DNA of 64,000 nt from Mesorhizobium qingshengii (lineage in GTDB: Bacteria; Pseudomonadota; Alphaproteobacteria; Rhizobiales; Rhizobiaceae), in assembly GCF_027563465.1 (NCBI RefSeq), contig NZ_JAPFQA010000020.1:1-64000 (forward strand), read 5' to 3'. Both the position numbers and the translations under genes were made by a program. The notes beneath the pieces were generated by a model that was not told where the DNA came from, made no database searches, and saw only the letters and a list, made by a program, of their open reading frames with translations. Of this stretch, positions 24,253 through 33,051 are shown piece by piece. Each line of letters opens with the position of its first letter. The first letter of the stretch is position 1.

Positions 24253-26267
24253 ACGCATATGCGCACCAGCCGTCGCCTCTGTATCTGGGCATCGACACCG
24301 GCGGCACGTACACCGATGCCGTCCTGTGGTCGGAATCTACCGGCATTGTGGCCAAGGCCAAATCGCTGACCACACGACACGATCTTGCCGAGGGCATCGC
24401 CGGTGCCGTCGATGCTGTTTTGGCCGAGGCTGCCGTCAGACCCAGCGCGATCAAGCTTGTCTCGATGTCGACCACGCTGGCCACCAACGCGCTCGTCGAA
24501 GGGCAGGGCGGACGGGTCGCGCTGATCATGGTCGGCTTCGATGAAGCCGATCTTGCCCGGAGCGGATTGTCCAAAGCCCTCGGCTCCGATCCGGTCATCC
24601 TTTGCCAGGGCGGACATGACGTCCACGGCGATCCGCGTCCTTTGGTGCTGGACGCTCTCGTGGCCGCGCTGCCGTCTCTCGGCGACACTGTCTCGGGTGT
24701 CGCCGTGGCCTCCTATTTTGCGGTTCGCAATCCCGAACATGAGATCGCGGTACGCGACGTCATCCGCGCGCGGACCGGGCTTCCGGTGACCTGTTCGCAT
24801 GAATTGTCGTCGAAACTTGGCGGCCCGCGTCGGGCGCTGACGACGCTTCTCAATGCGCGACTGATCTCGATGATTGATCGCCTCGTCAACGCCACCGAGG
24901 GCTTTCTGGCGCAACGTGGGATCGTCGCTCCGCTCATGGTCGTACGCGGCGATGGCGCGCTCATTACCGCCGAATTCGCTCGGGCCCGGCCGATCGAGAC
25001 CATCCTCTCAGGACCAGCGGCAAGCCTGGTGGGGGCGCGGTACATGACCGGCATCGATGACGCCGTCGTGTCCGACATTGGCGGCACCACCACCGACATC
25101 GCCGTTCTCGACGGCGGCCGCCTGCGGCTCGATCCGGAAGGCGCCACCGTCGGCGGAATGCGAACCATGGTGGAAGCCGTCGCCATGCGCACCTTTGGCC
25201 TCGGTGGAGATTCGGAAGTCTCGCTTCATGAGCGATCGCTGACTTCGACGATCGTGCTCGGGCCCCGCCGACTGGTACCGCTGGCGCTCGCGGCAGTGAA
25301 GCACGACGATGCCATATACAAAGGTCTCAAGCGGCAGTTGCTCAGCCCAAACACGAGCCGGCTGGACGGCCGTTTCGCGGTGCGTACGGGTGTGCCCGAG
25401 CGTCTCGCTGCAGGCCTGACGGTTACCGAGGCAAGGCTCTATGCCGACATATCGACAATTCCCGCCGCGCTTGATCGGCTGCTCGTATCGACGTCACAGG
25501 TCGCAACACTCAACCGCCTGGTCGCGCGCGGTCTGGTGCATATCGTGGGCTTCACGCCCTCCGACGCGGCCCACGTGGTCGGCCGGCAAGGGAATTGGGA
25601 TCCCGTCGCGGCTCGACTGGGCGCCGAACTGTTTTCACGCAAGCGCGACGCCCAGGGGCATCGTGTCGCCAAAGAAGCAGAAGCTCTTTCCGAGATGGTT
25701 CTCGCCACGGTGACCCGGCGTTCGGCCGAAGCTATTCTTGAAACAGTCTTTGCCGAGGACGGGCTGGAGGGCGGCGTCTCCATTGCCAGCCCGCTGGTGC
25801 AGCGGGCGGTTGGCCGACAAGGCGGCATGGCGCAGCTGTCGATCGCACTCGACCGGCCGGTGATCGGCCTCGGCGCATCGGCGTCGCTTCACTACGCGGG
25901 GCTGCCGCCGATCATCGGCAATGCGTGCAGGATTGCCGAACATGCCGACGTCGCCAATGCGCTGGGCGCGGTGGTCGGGCAGGTACGGATGTCGGCGGAA
26001 GCCCGCGTCAGCCAGCCGGAGATCGGCCTCTTCCGTCTCAATTCCGGCCTGCGCCTGGACGATTATGACACCGAGGACGAAGCAATGGCCGCCGCCGAAG
26101 CCCACATTCGCGCCTTGGCAGCAGGTCTCGCCGAGCGCGCCGGGACCGATCAGGCGCGGATCGAGATCTCACGGGACATAAGGGTTGCTACAATCGAGGG
26201 CGAGCGCAGTTTCGTCGAAGCCATCGTCGTCGCTACAGCCACGGGGCGGCCGCGCATTGCGTCATGA
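24249..26267 (+). CDS. Hydantoinase A / 5-oxoprolinase family protein
   Basis: A 672-residue member of the HyuA/OplA ATPase family that opens hydantoin or oxoproline rings with ATP. The actin-like phosphate loop YLGIDTGGTYTDAVL is at residues 12-26; the second half has SGPAASLVGARYMTG, a second DIGGTTTDIAVL, and the C-terminal GASASLHYAGLPPIIG stretch. The usual partner HyuB is not adjacent, so either the enzyme is single-subunit or works with a partner elsewhere. Its ATG overlaps the previous ORF stop. The link with globin and CBS genes is unexplained. Confidence 0.88.
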   Translation: MNAYAHQPSPLYLGIDTGGTYTDAVLWSESTGIVAKAKSLTTRHDLAEGIAGAVDAVLAEAAVRPSAIKLVSMSTTLATNALVEGQGGRVALIMVGFDEADLARSGLSKALGSDPVILCQGGHDVHGDPRPLVLDALVAALPSLGDTVSGVAVASYFAVRNPEHEIAVRDVIRARTGLPVTCSHELSSKLGGPRRALTTLLNARLISMIDRLVNATEGFLAQRGIVAPLMVVRGDGALITAEFARARPIETILSGPAASLVGARYMTGIDDAVVSDIGGTTTDIAVLDGGRLRLDPEGATVGGMRTMVEAVAMRTFGLGGDSEVSLHERSLTSTIVLGPRRLVPLALAAVKHDDAIYKGLKRQLLSPNTSRLDGRFAVRTGVPERLAAGLTVTEARLYADISTIPAALDRLLVSTSQVATLNRLVARGLVHIVGFTPSDAAHVVGRQGNWDPVAARLGAELFSRKRDAQGHRVAKEAEALSEMVLATVTRRSAEAILETVFAEDGLEGGVSIASPLVQRAVGRQGGMAQLSIALDRPVIGLGASASLHYAGLPPIIGNACRIAEHADVANALGAVVGQVRMSAEARVSQPEIGLFRLNSGLRLDDYDTEDEAMAAAEAHIRALAAGLAERAGTDQARIEISRDIRVATIEGERSFVEAIVVATATGRPRIAS

Positions 26268-26360
26268 CGCAGATCAGGGCCGCCCACCGACCACGTCCCG
26301 CATGTGCAGACGAATTGAAGCACAGGCGACCGAGTTTTCTAAACGGCCGCGGGATCCGGG

Positions 26361-26837
26361 CTACGTGCCCGCGACTCCACAATCGGGACCTGGCGCCGAT
26401 TGGTCGCCATCGCGGACGAGCAGACGCCTCAGCATCGGTTCTATGCGTGAAAGCTCGTCGAGATGCGCGGCCGACAGCTCGGCCAGGCAATCGTCGGCTC
26501 GCTCGGTCAGCCGCAGCAGCACGCGGCGATGGTCGTCCCTGTCCTGATCCCGCGCGACCAGTCCTGCCTCGCTGAGACGGTTGACCAGCTCGACGGCGCT
26601 GTGATGGCGGATGCGAAGGCGTTCCGCCAGATCGCCAATCGCCACCGGTCCGCCGCCTGGGAAACCCTTGATCGCCAGCAGCGCCTGGTGCTGGCGCGGC
26701 GTCAGGCCGGCGTCTTCCGCCTGCAATTGGCTGAATTCGAGGAAACGGCGGATCAGGTAGCGAAACTCGGACAGCCGCTGGTAGTCGGCTTGTCTGATGG
26801 CGGGGCGTGGTTTGTGCGGCTGCGTCATGTCTGACAT
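26361..26837 (-). CDS. MarR-family transcriptional regulator
   Basis: A 158-residue winged-helix repressor of the MarR type: YLIRRFLEFSQLQAEDAGLTPRQHQALLAI at the dimer helix, then AIGDLAERLRIRHHSAVELVNRLSEAGLVARDQDRDDHRRVLLRLTE covering recognition helix and wing. Start at 26837 or 26828 (two in-frame ATGs). It is divergent from the ClC channel gene, and the inverted repeat at 26896-26910 between them is its likely operator. The ligand is unknown. Confidence 0.88.
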   Translation of the reverse strand: MSDMTQPHKPRPAIRQADYQRLSEFRYLIRRFLEFSQLQAEDAGLTPRQHQALLAIKGFPGGGPVAIGDLAERLRIRHHSAVELVNRLSEAGLVARDQDRDDHRRVLLRLTERADDCLAELSAAHLDELSRIEPMLRRLLVRDGDQSAPGPDCGVAGT

Positions 26838-26895
26838 TTGTTCGTTTTCCGCGAAAGCTCAAACGGATTTCGAGCGAAACCGGCTTGAATATTTA

Positions 26896-26910
26896 TATCG
26901 TGTTACGATA
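26896..26910. promoter_or_regulatory. Candidate MarR operator
   Basis: A perfect inverted repeat TATCGT and ACGATA with a 3-bp spacer, inside an AT-rich stretch between the divergent marR and clc genes. The form resembles known MarR/PecS-type operators built on TATCGT half sites. Confidence 0.55.
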
Positions 26911-26988
26911 CATAGCCAACCGACAACCCGGCTGGCCGCTTCGGCCGTGCCTCAGGTTCGAGATCCGGCCGCCGCCAGAAAGCACCCC

Positions 26989-28806
26989 ATGAAGATCCAC
27001 CATTCCAATCCCGGCCATCTCAGGGATTTCACCACCGATGCCAGGGTGCTGTTCATCGCGGCAATAGCCGTCGTGGTCGCCTCGGCGGGCCTGTTTGCCG
27101 GCATCGGGCTTTTGAAGCTGATCCGTCTGGCCACCAACATTGCTTATTTCGGCCAGTTTTCGCTCGCCGATCTCAAGCTGCGGGACACGCCGCTCGGACT
27201 TGCCGCCGTCATCGTCCCGGTGATCGGCGCGCTGATCATCGGCCTGATGGCGCGCTTCGGCAGCGAGAAGATTCGCGGCCACGGCATTCCCGAGGCTATC
27301 GAGGCGATCCTGCTCGGGCGTTCCAAGCTCGACGCCAAGGTTGCGGTCCTGAAGCCGCTGTCGTCGGCTATCTCGATCGGCTCCGGCGGCCCGTTCGGCG
27401 CCGAGGGCCCGATCATCATGACCGGCGGCGCGATCGGCTCGCTGATCGCGCAGATGCTGCCGGTCAGCGACAATGAACGCAAGACGCTGCTGGTGGCTGG
27501 TGCGGCGGCGGGCATGACCACCGTGTTCGGAACACCGATCGCCGCCATCATGCTGGCGGTCGAACTGCTGCTTTTCGAATGGACCCCGCGCAGCTTCATC
27601 CCCGTGGCGGTGGCGGCGATCATTGCCGAGGTCGAGCGCACCCTGCTGCATCTGCCTGGCCCCATCTTTCCGTTTCAGGGCGGCATGGAGGTGTCCTTTG
27701 TCGGCCTTGCCGGCTGGGTGGCGATCGGTGTCGCGGCCGGCCTTTTGTCGGGGCTGCTGACGCAGATGGTCTATGCCTGCGAGGACGGCTTCCAGAAGCT
27801 GCCCATCCACTGGATGTGGTGGCCAATGATTGGCGGTCTGGTGATCGGCATAGGCGGGCTGATCGAACCGCAGGCGCTCGGCGTCGGCTATGACAACATC
27901 TCCGACATGCTGGAAGGCCGCACGGTCGCTAACGCGGCACTCATCCTCTTGGTGGTGAAGGCCATCATCTGGTCGGTTGCACTCGGCTCGGGAACATCTG
28001 GAGGTGTGCTGGCGCCGCTGCTGATCATGGGCGGTGCGATGGGGGCGGTGCTCGCTGGCGTTCTGCCTGCGGCGGATCCGGGCTTCTGGGCGCTGCTGGC
28101 GATGGCCGCCACGATGGGTGGTACGATGCGGGCGCCGCTGACCGCAACTTTCTTTGCCGTCGAACTGACCGGCAATACGCACATGCTGGTGCCGCTGATC
28201 GCGGCCTGTGCCGCGGCGCACGCGGTCACGGTGCTGCTGATGAAGCGTTCGATCCTGACCGAGAAGATCGCCAGAAGGGGACACCATCTGGTTCGCGAGT
28301 ATCGCGTCGATCCCTTCGCTCTGACCAGGGTGCGCGAGGTGATGACCTCCGAGGTCGAGAGTGTGCCGGCGACGATGACGCTGCATGGCGCCGCGGCATT
28401 CCTGACCGCGCCGGAAACGCGGCATCCGAGCTTTCCAGTGATCGACGAGAACGGGCATGTGCTCGGCCTCATCGATCCGCCCGCGATCCTGCGCTGGAGA
28501 CGCGCCGGCACCCACCGCACCACGACGCTTGGCGAGTTGCTGGCCGGCGGCAAAGTCACGCTGGCCTATCCGGATGAGTATCTGGAAGGTCTCTCCGACA
28601 AATTGCTGATCGCCAACGTATCCCATCTGCCCGTCGTCACCCGTGAGGGCTTGCAGTTGGTCGGCTATGTCGGCTGGAAGGATCTGATGCGCGCGCGGTC
28701 CAGGAAACAGGCCGAGGAGCGCGACCGCTCGACCTTGCTTGGCTTCGGCACACGGCGCGGGAACGCGCTCGATGGCCAAAAGACAAACAAGCAATTCAGC
28801 ACCTGA
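26989..28806 (+). CDS. ClC-type chloride channel/transporter with CBS domains
   Basis: A 605-residue ClC protein with about ten to twelve membrane segments and a C-terminal CBS pair. Filter motifs can be seen: GHGIPEAIEA, GSGGPFGAEGP with the gating glutamate (E of GAEGP), and GSGTSGGVLAPLLIMGG; the CBS part runs from VREVMTSEVESVPATM to the end. It moves chloride, or exchanges it for protons, across the inner membrane. The ATG at 26989 is preferred to a distant upstream start; the 152-bp gap to marR holds its candidate operator. Prokaryotic ClC proteins with cytoplasmic CBS domains are a minority. Confidence 0.92.
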   Translation: MKIHHSNPGHLRDFTTDARVLFIAAIAVVVASAGLFAGIGLLKLIRLATNIAYFGQFSLADLKLRDTPLGLAAVIVPVIGALIIGLMARFGSEKIRGHGIPEAIEAILLGRSKLDAKVAVLKPLSSAISIGSGGPFGAEGPIIMTGGAIGSLIAQMLPVSDNERKTLLVAGAAAGMTTVFGTPIAAIMLAVELLLFEWTPRSFIPVAVAAIIAEVERTLLHLPGPIFPFQGGMEVSFVGLAGWVAIGVAAGLLSGLLTQMVYACEDGFQKLPIHWMWWPMIGGLVIGIGGLIEPQALGVGYDNISDMLEGRTVANAALILLVVKAIIWSVALGSGTSGGVLAPLLIMGGAMGAVLAGVLPAADPGFWALLAMAATMGGTMRAPLTATFFAVELTGNTHMLVPLIAACAAAHAVTVLLMKRSILTEKIARRGHHLVREYRVDPFALTRVREVMTSEVESVPATMTLHGAAAFLTAPETRHPSFPVIDENGHVLGLIDPPAILRWRRAGTHRTTTLGELLAGGKVTLAYPDEYLEGLSDKLLIANVSHLPVVTREGLQLVGYVGWKDLMRARSRKQAEERDRSTLLGFGTRRGNALDGQKTNKQFST

Positions 28807-28815
28807 GCTGGACTC

Positions 28816-29062
28816 TCACTCAACCAAAATATGTGCTGCCCGAGCAGCTTCGACGAAGACTTCTCTTGCGACATCGGCGGGAGACACCCCCACTTTTGGC
28901 CTGTCGACAAGCTCTTAACGCGGACCGATGTATTTGACTTCCTGCGTCGCGCCAGTGGTTTCGAGCAAATCTGCCGCTTGTTGAGCGTTCGACAGATTGC
29001 GAATGTCTCCACTTATGCCAGTGGTGACAGGACACAGGCTTGGAAAACCAGGCTTCGTCCAT
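28816..29062 (-). pseudogene. DUF982 protein, frameshifted remnant
   Basis: Read on the minus strand, MDEAWFSKPVS is followed in another frame by TGISGDIRNLSNAQQAADLL, and then in a third frame by VSPADVAREVFVEAARAAHI ending LVE and stop. This is the order of the rhizobial DUF982 family, but at least two frame changes are needed within about 80 codons. It fills most of the 28807-29201 gap; nothing else was recognised there. Confidence 0.65.
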
Positions 29063-29201
29063 GATGGAACCTTAGATGAAGCGTACTGAACCAAAACGCA
29101 CGCGTGGATCAACGGTTTCGTTGAACCGCAGCCACCGTTGCGTGCCACGCGGACGTGACACCGATCACGTCCGCGCCCAAAGCAATACTTATTTTGCCAG
29201 C

Positions 29202-29753
29202 TTAATCAGCTGACGGTCCGGGATCGTCGAAGCAATCCGTCATGAACATCGACCTGGCTGCCCTCAGGAGAATGTCTCCTGAGCCGCGCGCGGCGCCCAG
29301 AGCGGGCTGAGGCGCTTGCCCGCTTGCCGCCGCTCGACCAAGCCTGGCCTTTTCTCGCAGGGAGGACTCAGGCTGATAAACCACATGATCTACGGAGACC
29401 GTTTCTTCGCTTCCGTCCCCCCCCGCGAATGTCATCCGCTCGCCTTCAGCCACGCCCAGAAGCGCGAGCCCGCGCGGATTGGTGATCGACAGAACCGACC
29501 CGACGAGGCCGCGCATCACGTCATGGGTAACGATGCGCGTTTCAGCCGGGGCATCGTTCACCCTGTAAGTGACCCGGCTGCTCAGCGTTACAACGTTTGC
29601 CGGGATATCCTCCCGGAACGTCACGACGGCGGCCGACAGCTTTCTCTTCAGGATGGGGACCAAGGGATCGTCACGCCCAAGGCAACGGTCGAGCATGATT
29701 TCGAGGATGGTGTAGTCTTTTGTCGTGAGGCGAAAGACTTGACTGTTGCGCAT
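29202..29753 (-). CDS. Rnk/GreA-type regulator, paralog 1
   Basis: A 183-residue protein with an N-terminal RLTTKDYTILEIMLDR segment and a GreA/Rnk C-terminal domain (FREDIPANVVTLSSRVTYRVND, ITHDVMRGLVGSVLSITNPRGLALLGVAEGERM). Rnk-like proteins bind RNA polymerase through this domain and tune nucleotide metabolism or transcription. The last 40 residues are an extra tail ending CFDDPGPSAD, which matches the tail of paralog 2 at 34428-34991. ATG at 29753 has GGAG upstream. Its 5' flank (29844-29884) resembles the flank at 35784-35824. Confidence 0.8.
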   Translation of the reverse strand: MRNSQVFRLTTKDYTILEIMLDRCLGRDDPLVPILKRKLSAAVVTFREDIPANVVTLSSRVTYRVNDAPAETRIVTHDVMRGLVGSVLSITNPRGLALLGVAEGERMTFAGGDGSEETVSVDHVVYQPESSLREKARLGRAAASGQAPQPALGAARGSGDILLRAARSMFMTDCFDDPGPSAD

Positions 29754-30032
29754 GACATATCTCCACATCGCGCGGCGATTGTTTTCCGCAGCCGAGCCGA
29801 CAGAATACGTCGGGAGAAAAATACCGCCCCTGGCTCTGGCAGGCCGAGCCAGGGGCCATGATCCCGCAACGGGGAAAACCCGGACGTAAAAAGCGATTTC
29901 ACGGCGGTTTTCATGGTACTATAACGGTTTAAGTTCGGAATAGAACCAATATGTGACCGACTTCAAGACGGTCTCATAACCCGATTCGGGGCGATTATCT
30001 GCAAGGCAGCGTCATATGTGTTATGTCGAATA

Positions 30033-30155
30033 CTATTTCTTCGGCACGCGCTGCCCCGTTCTGACAGATTGCTGAGATACCGCAGATATTTCTACATCTT
30101 TTTCTCTGATTTTCTTTGGCTTGCGAATTTCTCGGTTACCGTTTTTCTTTGACAT
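30033..30155 (-). CDS. Very small basic protein, 40 aa
   Basis: A 40-codon gene in an otherwise empty region: SKKNGNREIRKPKKIREKD at the start and TGQRVPKK at the end, with RBS CAGGAA upstream of the ATG. I recall several short rhizobial proteins that begin like this (SKxNxNREAKKPKK). The composition, rich in Lys and Arg and free of Trp or Cys, suggests a nucleic-acid-binding or disordered peptide; its function is not known. Confidence 0.6.
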   Translation of the reverse strand: MSKKNGNREIRKPKKIREKDVEISAVSQQSVRTGQRVPKK

Positions 30156-30301
30156 TGGATTCCTGCCCTGAGGTCAAGGTTTCGTCAGCTGCGTCCGGCT
30201 CTTTATCGCGCCGGAACAAGCCGCGTGACGTTCACAATCGGATTGAGCCCGCAAATGTTGTGGCCAGCTCACCCACTTAGATCGGTGATGTCAGAAGAAC
30301 T

Positions 30302-30342
30302 CCCTGGCCCGCTTGTCGCTTCGGCGACAATCCGGACCAGGG
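30302..30342. other. Stable hairpin with TTCG loop
   Basis: Inner stem TTGTCGC/GCGACAA (30313-30319 and 30324-30330) closes a TTCG tetraloop, and outer stem CCCTGG/CCAGGG (30302-30307 and 30337-30342) extends it. UUCG-type loops are hallmarks of stable RNA. It could belong to a small RNA or a bidirectional terminator. Confidence 0.45.
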
Positions 30343-31499
30343 CTAGTGGCCTACGATGAGGCCCAGCCGAACAAACGGCAAATAGCGGAGCAAACTTTGC
30401 ATGCCGCCATTTTGACCATAACGCCGCAGAAGTCAAATGTGGGAATGCATGTCACAAGGAATACTTTTGTCGCAGGGCAGTTTCCATCCTTGCTTTAGCC
30501 GGAGCAACGTTTACATTGCCGGCATGCGCACGAAAACGTTTATCTTGATGCTGAGGCTTTCCGGGGAAGCATATGCTTTTCCCCGGGGTGGCTCGATGGT
30601 GAACTGAGGGCCGCACAGTACTCCACTCCGGGATGGATCGCCAAATCGACGCGGTGCAGTTTTTTGCACGTTGCTTTTACAACGTGCGCCTGGAGTCCAC
30701 TATGTTCACCCACGTCCTGGCCGTCACGTGCCAGACCTGTCGCCGTAACTTGCCCAGAGCTGCACGCCGGTGCCCTTGGTGCGCTGGCCAGGGCATCCGT
30801 CAGCATGGCTGTCATGCACGCCCTCAGAAAGGGCTTTCGAGGCCATCGGTCTGCGGCGCTCGAAAGCGCCGGGACCTAGATTGCGCCGACGATTGAAAAG
30901 CTGCTTGCCACGGCGAGCGAGCGTCGTTCCAGGACACCGATATAATCCGTCGACAAGGCGCCCTTGCGTGGCGCCAATCCAAGGGTGGTGAGCTCAAGAC
31001 TATCCTGAGCACCGCGCGCCGGGGCGGCGGATTGTGCCAAAGGCTGGCCAATCAAAGCCAAGAGCCCGGCAACCTATCAGAAGATCCTTCGCGACGGTTC
31101 GACGCCCTTACGCCGTCTTGTTCTGTTCGGCATCGAAGTCCGGGGGCACGCTGACAACTGGCAGAAACCGGAAGACGGCCGTGTGCCTGGTGAGCAGGGG
31201 CCGGTCGTGGCTGGCTCATTGCAAGGACCTGAAAGCCAAAACAGAAAGCCCGGTTTCACGCCGGGCCTTGGGATAGGTCAATGGGGAACACCGAAATGCG
31301 GGAGAATAGGCGCCTTCGGCACCCATACCTTGCCTTGCCACTGCAAGTGCCCTGCCGCCAGCAATGCTGGCGACAGAGAGTCGGGAGCGCGTGCGGTAAC
31401 AGTTAATTCAACCATTGCTAGTATTTTGGTGAGGCAGCGGCTCCGACACAGCGACGGGGTGGGTTGCCGGAGCCGCCCGCGCAGCCAGGGTTGGGGTTC

Positions 31500-31532
31500 G
31501 ACCGCGCTGTCCCAGAATAGGACGGCGCGGTC
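31500..31532. other. 13-bp inverted repeat hairpin
   Basis: Arms 31500-31512 and 31520-31532 pair at 12 of 13 positions (GACCGCGC... and ...GCGCGGTC) around the 7-base loop CAGAATA. No T run follows on the plus strand. It lies in a gene-poor region about 430 bp from the nearest gene. Confidence 0.4.
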
Positions 31533-31965
31533 AACGATTCGTTAAAATGCTTCGCAACCAATTAAGTGCCCGCTGATTTGGGTTGCGGTTTCATCCCGAC
31601 ATTGATGCCGGCGCTCGTCGACCGGCCCCCCGAAGGTCACGACTGGACGGCGAAATATCGCGATCTTGGAGGCCGCGAGCCTCGATGCGGGAAGCGCCAA
31701 CGCGGTGCCTGCCTTGGCTTCGCGAAGCCCAGCCGGCATCGTTGCGCCAGCCAGGGCGCTCGCGCCAATAACGCTGGATGCCGGGTGCCGTCATTTGTTC
31801 AGGCCTTGGAAGGCTGATTTCGTCACGTGGTCCACGGCGGTTGCTTCAAACGCTGCACGCCCACAGCCAACACAATCGGAACAAGACCGTCCAGAACGAG
31901 TTCAGCCCGCTCATACAGCTATGTGAATTCCTGCCATCGTAGTCGGGTGGTTCCTCCTTGTTCGG

Positions 31966-32415
31966 TCACGGATAAGGCGTCGCGCCTTTCTTGGCTTGCT
32001 TCGGCTCCGGCTTTGGCTGTTGGAACACTATCCCGCAGCCCTTCTGCGCGCTGGCTATTTCGAGCGCCTGCATCTGGCCTTTCAGATTGGCGACCTGGCC
32101 AGCTTCAGCGCCGTCGCCATGCATCAAGAACAAGGCAGGCCAGAAGACAACCATTCCCACCGTAAAGGCGACGGCATCTCCTGTCGCTTTCTGGTTCTGG
32201 TTTCCGGTTGCCAATGCAACTTGAGACGTCACCGCCTGTGCCTCTGCAGCGATCTGTTGACAGGTCAAGCTCTGATACAAAATTGGTGATGTATAAGCGG
32301 CTGTGATCTTATCTGCTGGCGTGGCGCAGGCGGTCAGCAGAGCGGCCGAAGCCACCCCTAAATATCCAAGAGTTTTCAAGATTTTTCCCCAATGCCCGGC
32401 CCACCCCTGAGCCAT
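31966..32415 (-). CDS. Small lipoprotein, 149 aa
   Basis: A 149-residue precursor with a lipoprotein signal: a basic start, LGYLGVASAALL, and lipobox LTAC at about residue 30. The mature part has YTSPILYQSLTCQQIAAEAQAVTSQV, a hydrophobic segment AFTVGMVVFWPALFLM preceded by KATGD, then LKGQMQALEIASAQKGCGI and a Pro/Lys tail. I recall similar rhizobial lipoproteins with the YxSLTCxQIxxE and KATGDAVA blocks, of unknown function. The start at 32415 is chosen because the longer frame to 32472 would put the signal far inside. Confidence 0.75.
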   Translation of the reverse strand: MAQGWAGHWGKILKTLGYLGVASAALLTACATPADKITAAYTSPILYQSLTCQQIAAEAQAVTSQVALATGNQNQKATGDAVAFTVGMVVFWPALFLMHGDGAEAGQVANLKGQMQALEIASAQKGCGIVFQQPKPEPKQAKKGATPYP

Positions 32416-33051
32416 AGATCCAGAATAGGTCAGACAACCGGTTGAGAGACAATGGCGCTCCTGCATCAACACGCAGGATTATCCAATGGGCCAACGCCAA
32501 TGACCCTTGCAGTTGGAGGGTGGCATCAGCGTTTCCTCGCGACTGGTTGGAGGGGGCAAACAAGCATTTGGCATGCGGTTCCGACGCCGTCTGACGATCG
32601 GTGTGAAGGGGGCCCCTGACGCTGCTGGCCCGCAAGATCGTCGCACAACTGCTTGACCGCAATTCGCTGTATCGCGGACGAGACCGACCGACTGCGGCCC
32701 AGGGGACAGTTCGAGCGAGCGACCAGGTGTCACCCGACGTCGACGCCGGCGGTAGGGGGCGAGGCTCTTCTGGAGCCCCCGAACTGGCGTTGAACCGGCA
32801 TTTGTCGCAAACCCCGCGCCAGCCAACCAGGCAGAGACGCCATTTCTGACTTCCTGCCAGGCGATGGAGGCCGCGCGGAGTCGGCCCACCGCAGATCGGG
32901 CTCGCGCTGCCATAGGAAACGAGACCCCGCGGCGGTTCCTCGTCGAGAGTTTCGATCCAAGTCCTGAATCCGCGTGAGCGGCCTGATCGGAACATCGGAA
33001 GTTCTGGCGCATTGCTGGTAGACACAATTGCCAAATGCCGACGGACGCAAG
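32416..33051. other. Intergenic stretch without a supported gene
   Basis: Long overlapping open frames exist on the minus strand, but their composition (Arg/Ser/Pro-rich, three mutually overlapping frames) is that of high-GC noncoding sequence. No family motif, promoter element or terminator was recognised. Confidence 0.45.

Larger units (their letters stand above)
30156..31965. other. 1.8-kb stretch with structured sequences but no supported gene
   Basis: No open frame on either strand shows family motifs. The stretch is instead rich in inverted repeats: 30302-30342, 30561-30586 (CCGGGGAA arms around GCATATGC), 30666-30687 (GCACGTTG/CAACGTGC, 6-base loop), 31244-31269 and 31500-31532. Fragments such as a CxxC/CPWC frame near 30702-30780 may be decayed genes. 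It may hold noncoding RNAs or debris. Confidence 0.45.

Noticed and set aside
26893..28794. 633-codon minus-strand frame across the ClC gene
   Set aside because: Antisense shadow; His/Arg/Gln-rich, no family motif.
30702..30896. CxxC/CPWC frame as a zinc-ribbon protein
   Set aside because: No RBS, the second half is low-complexity Arg-rich, and an overlapping frame is equally open.
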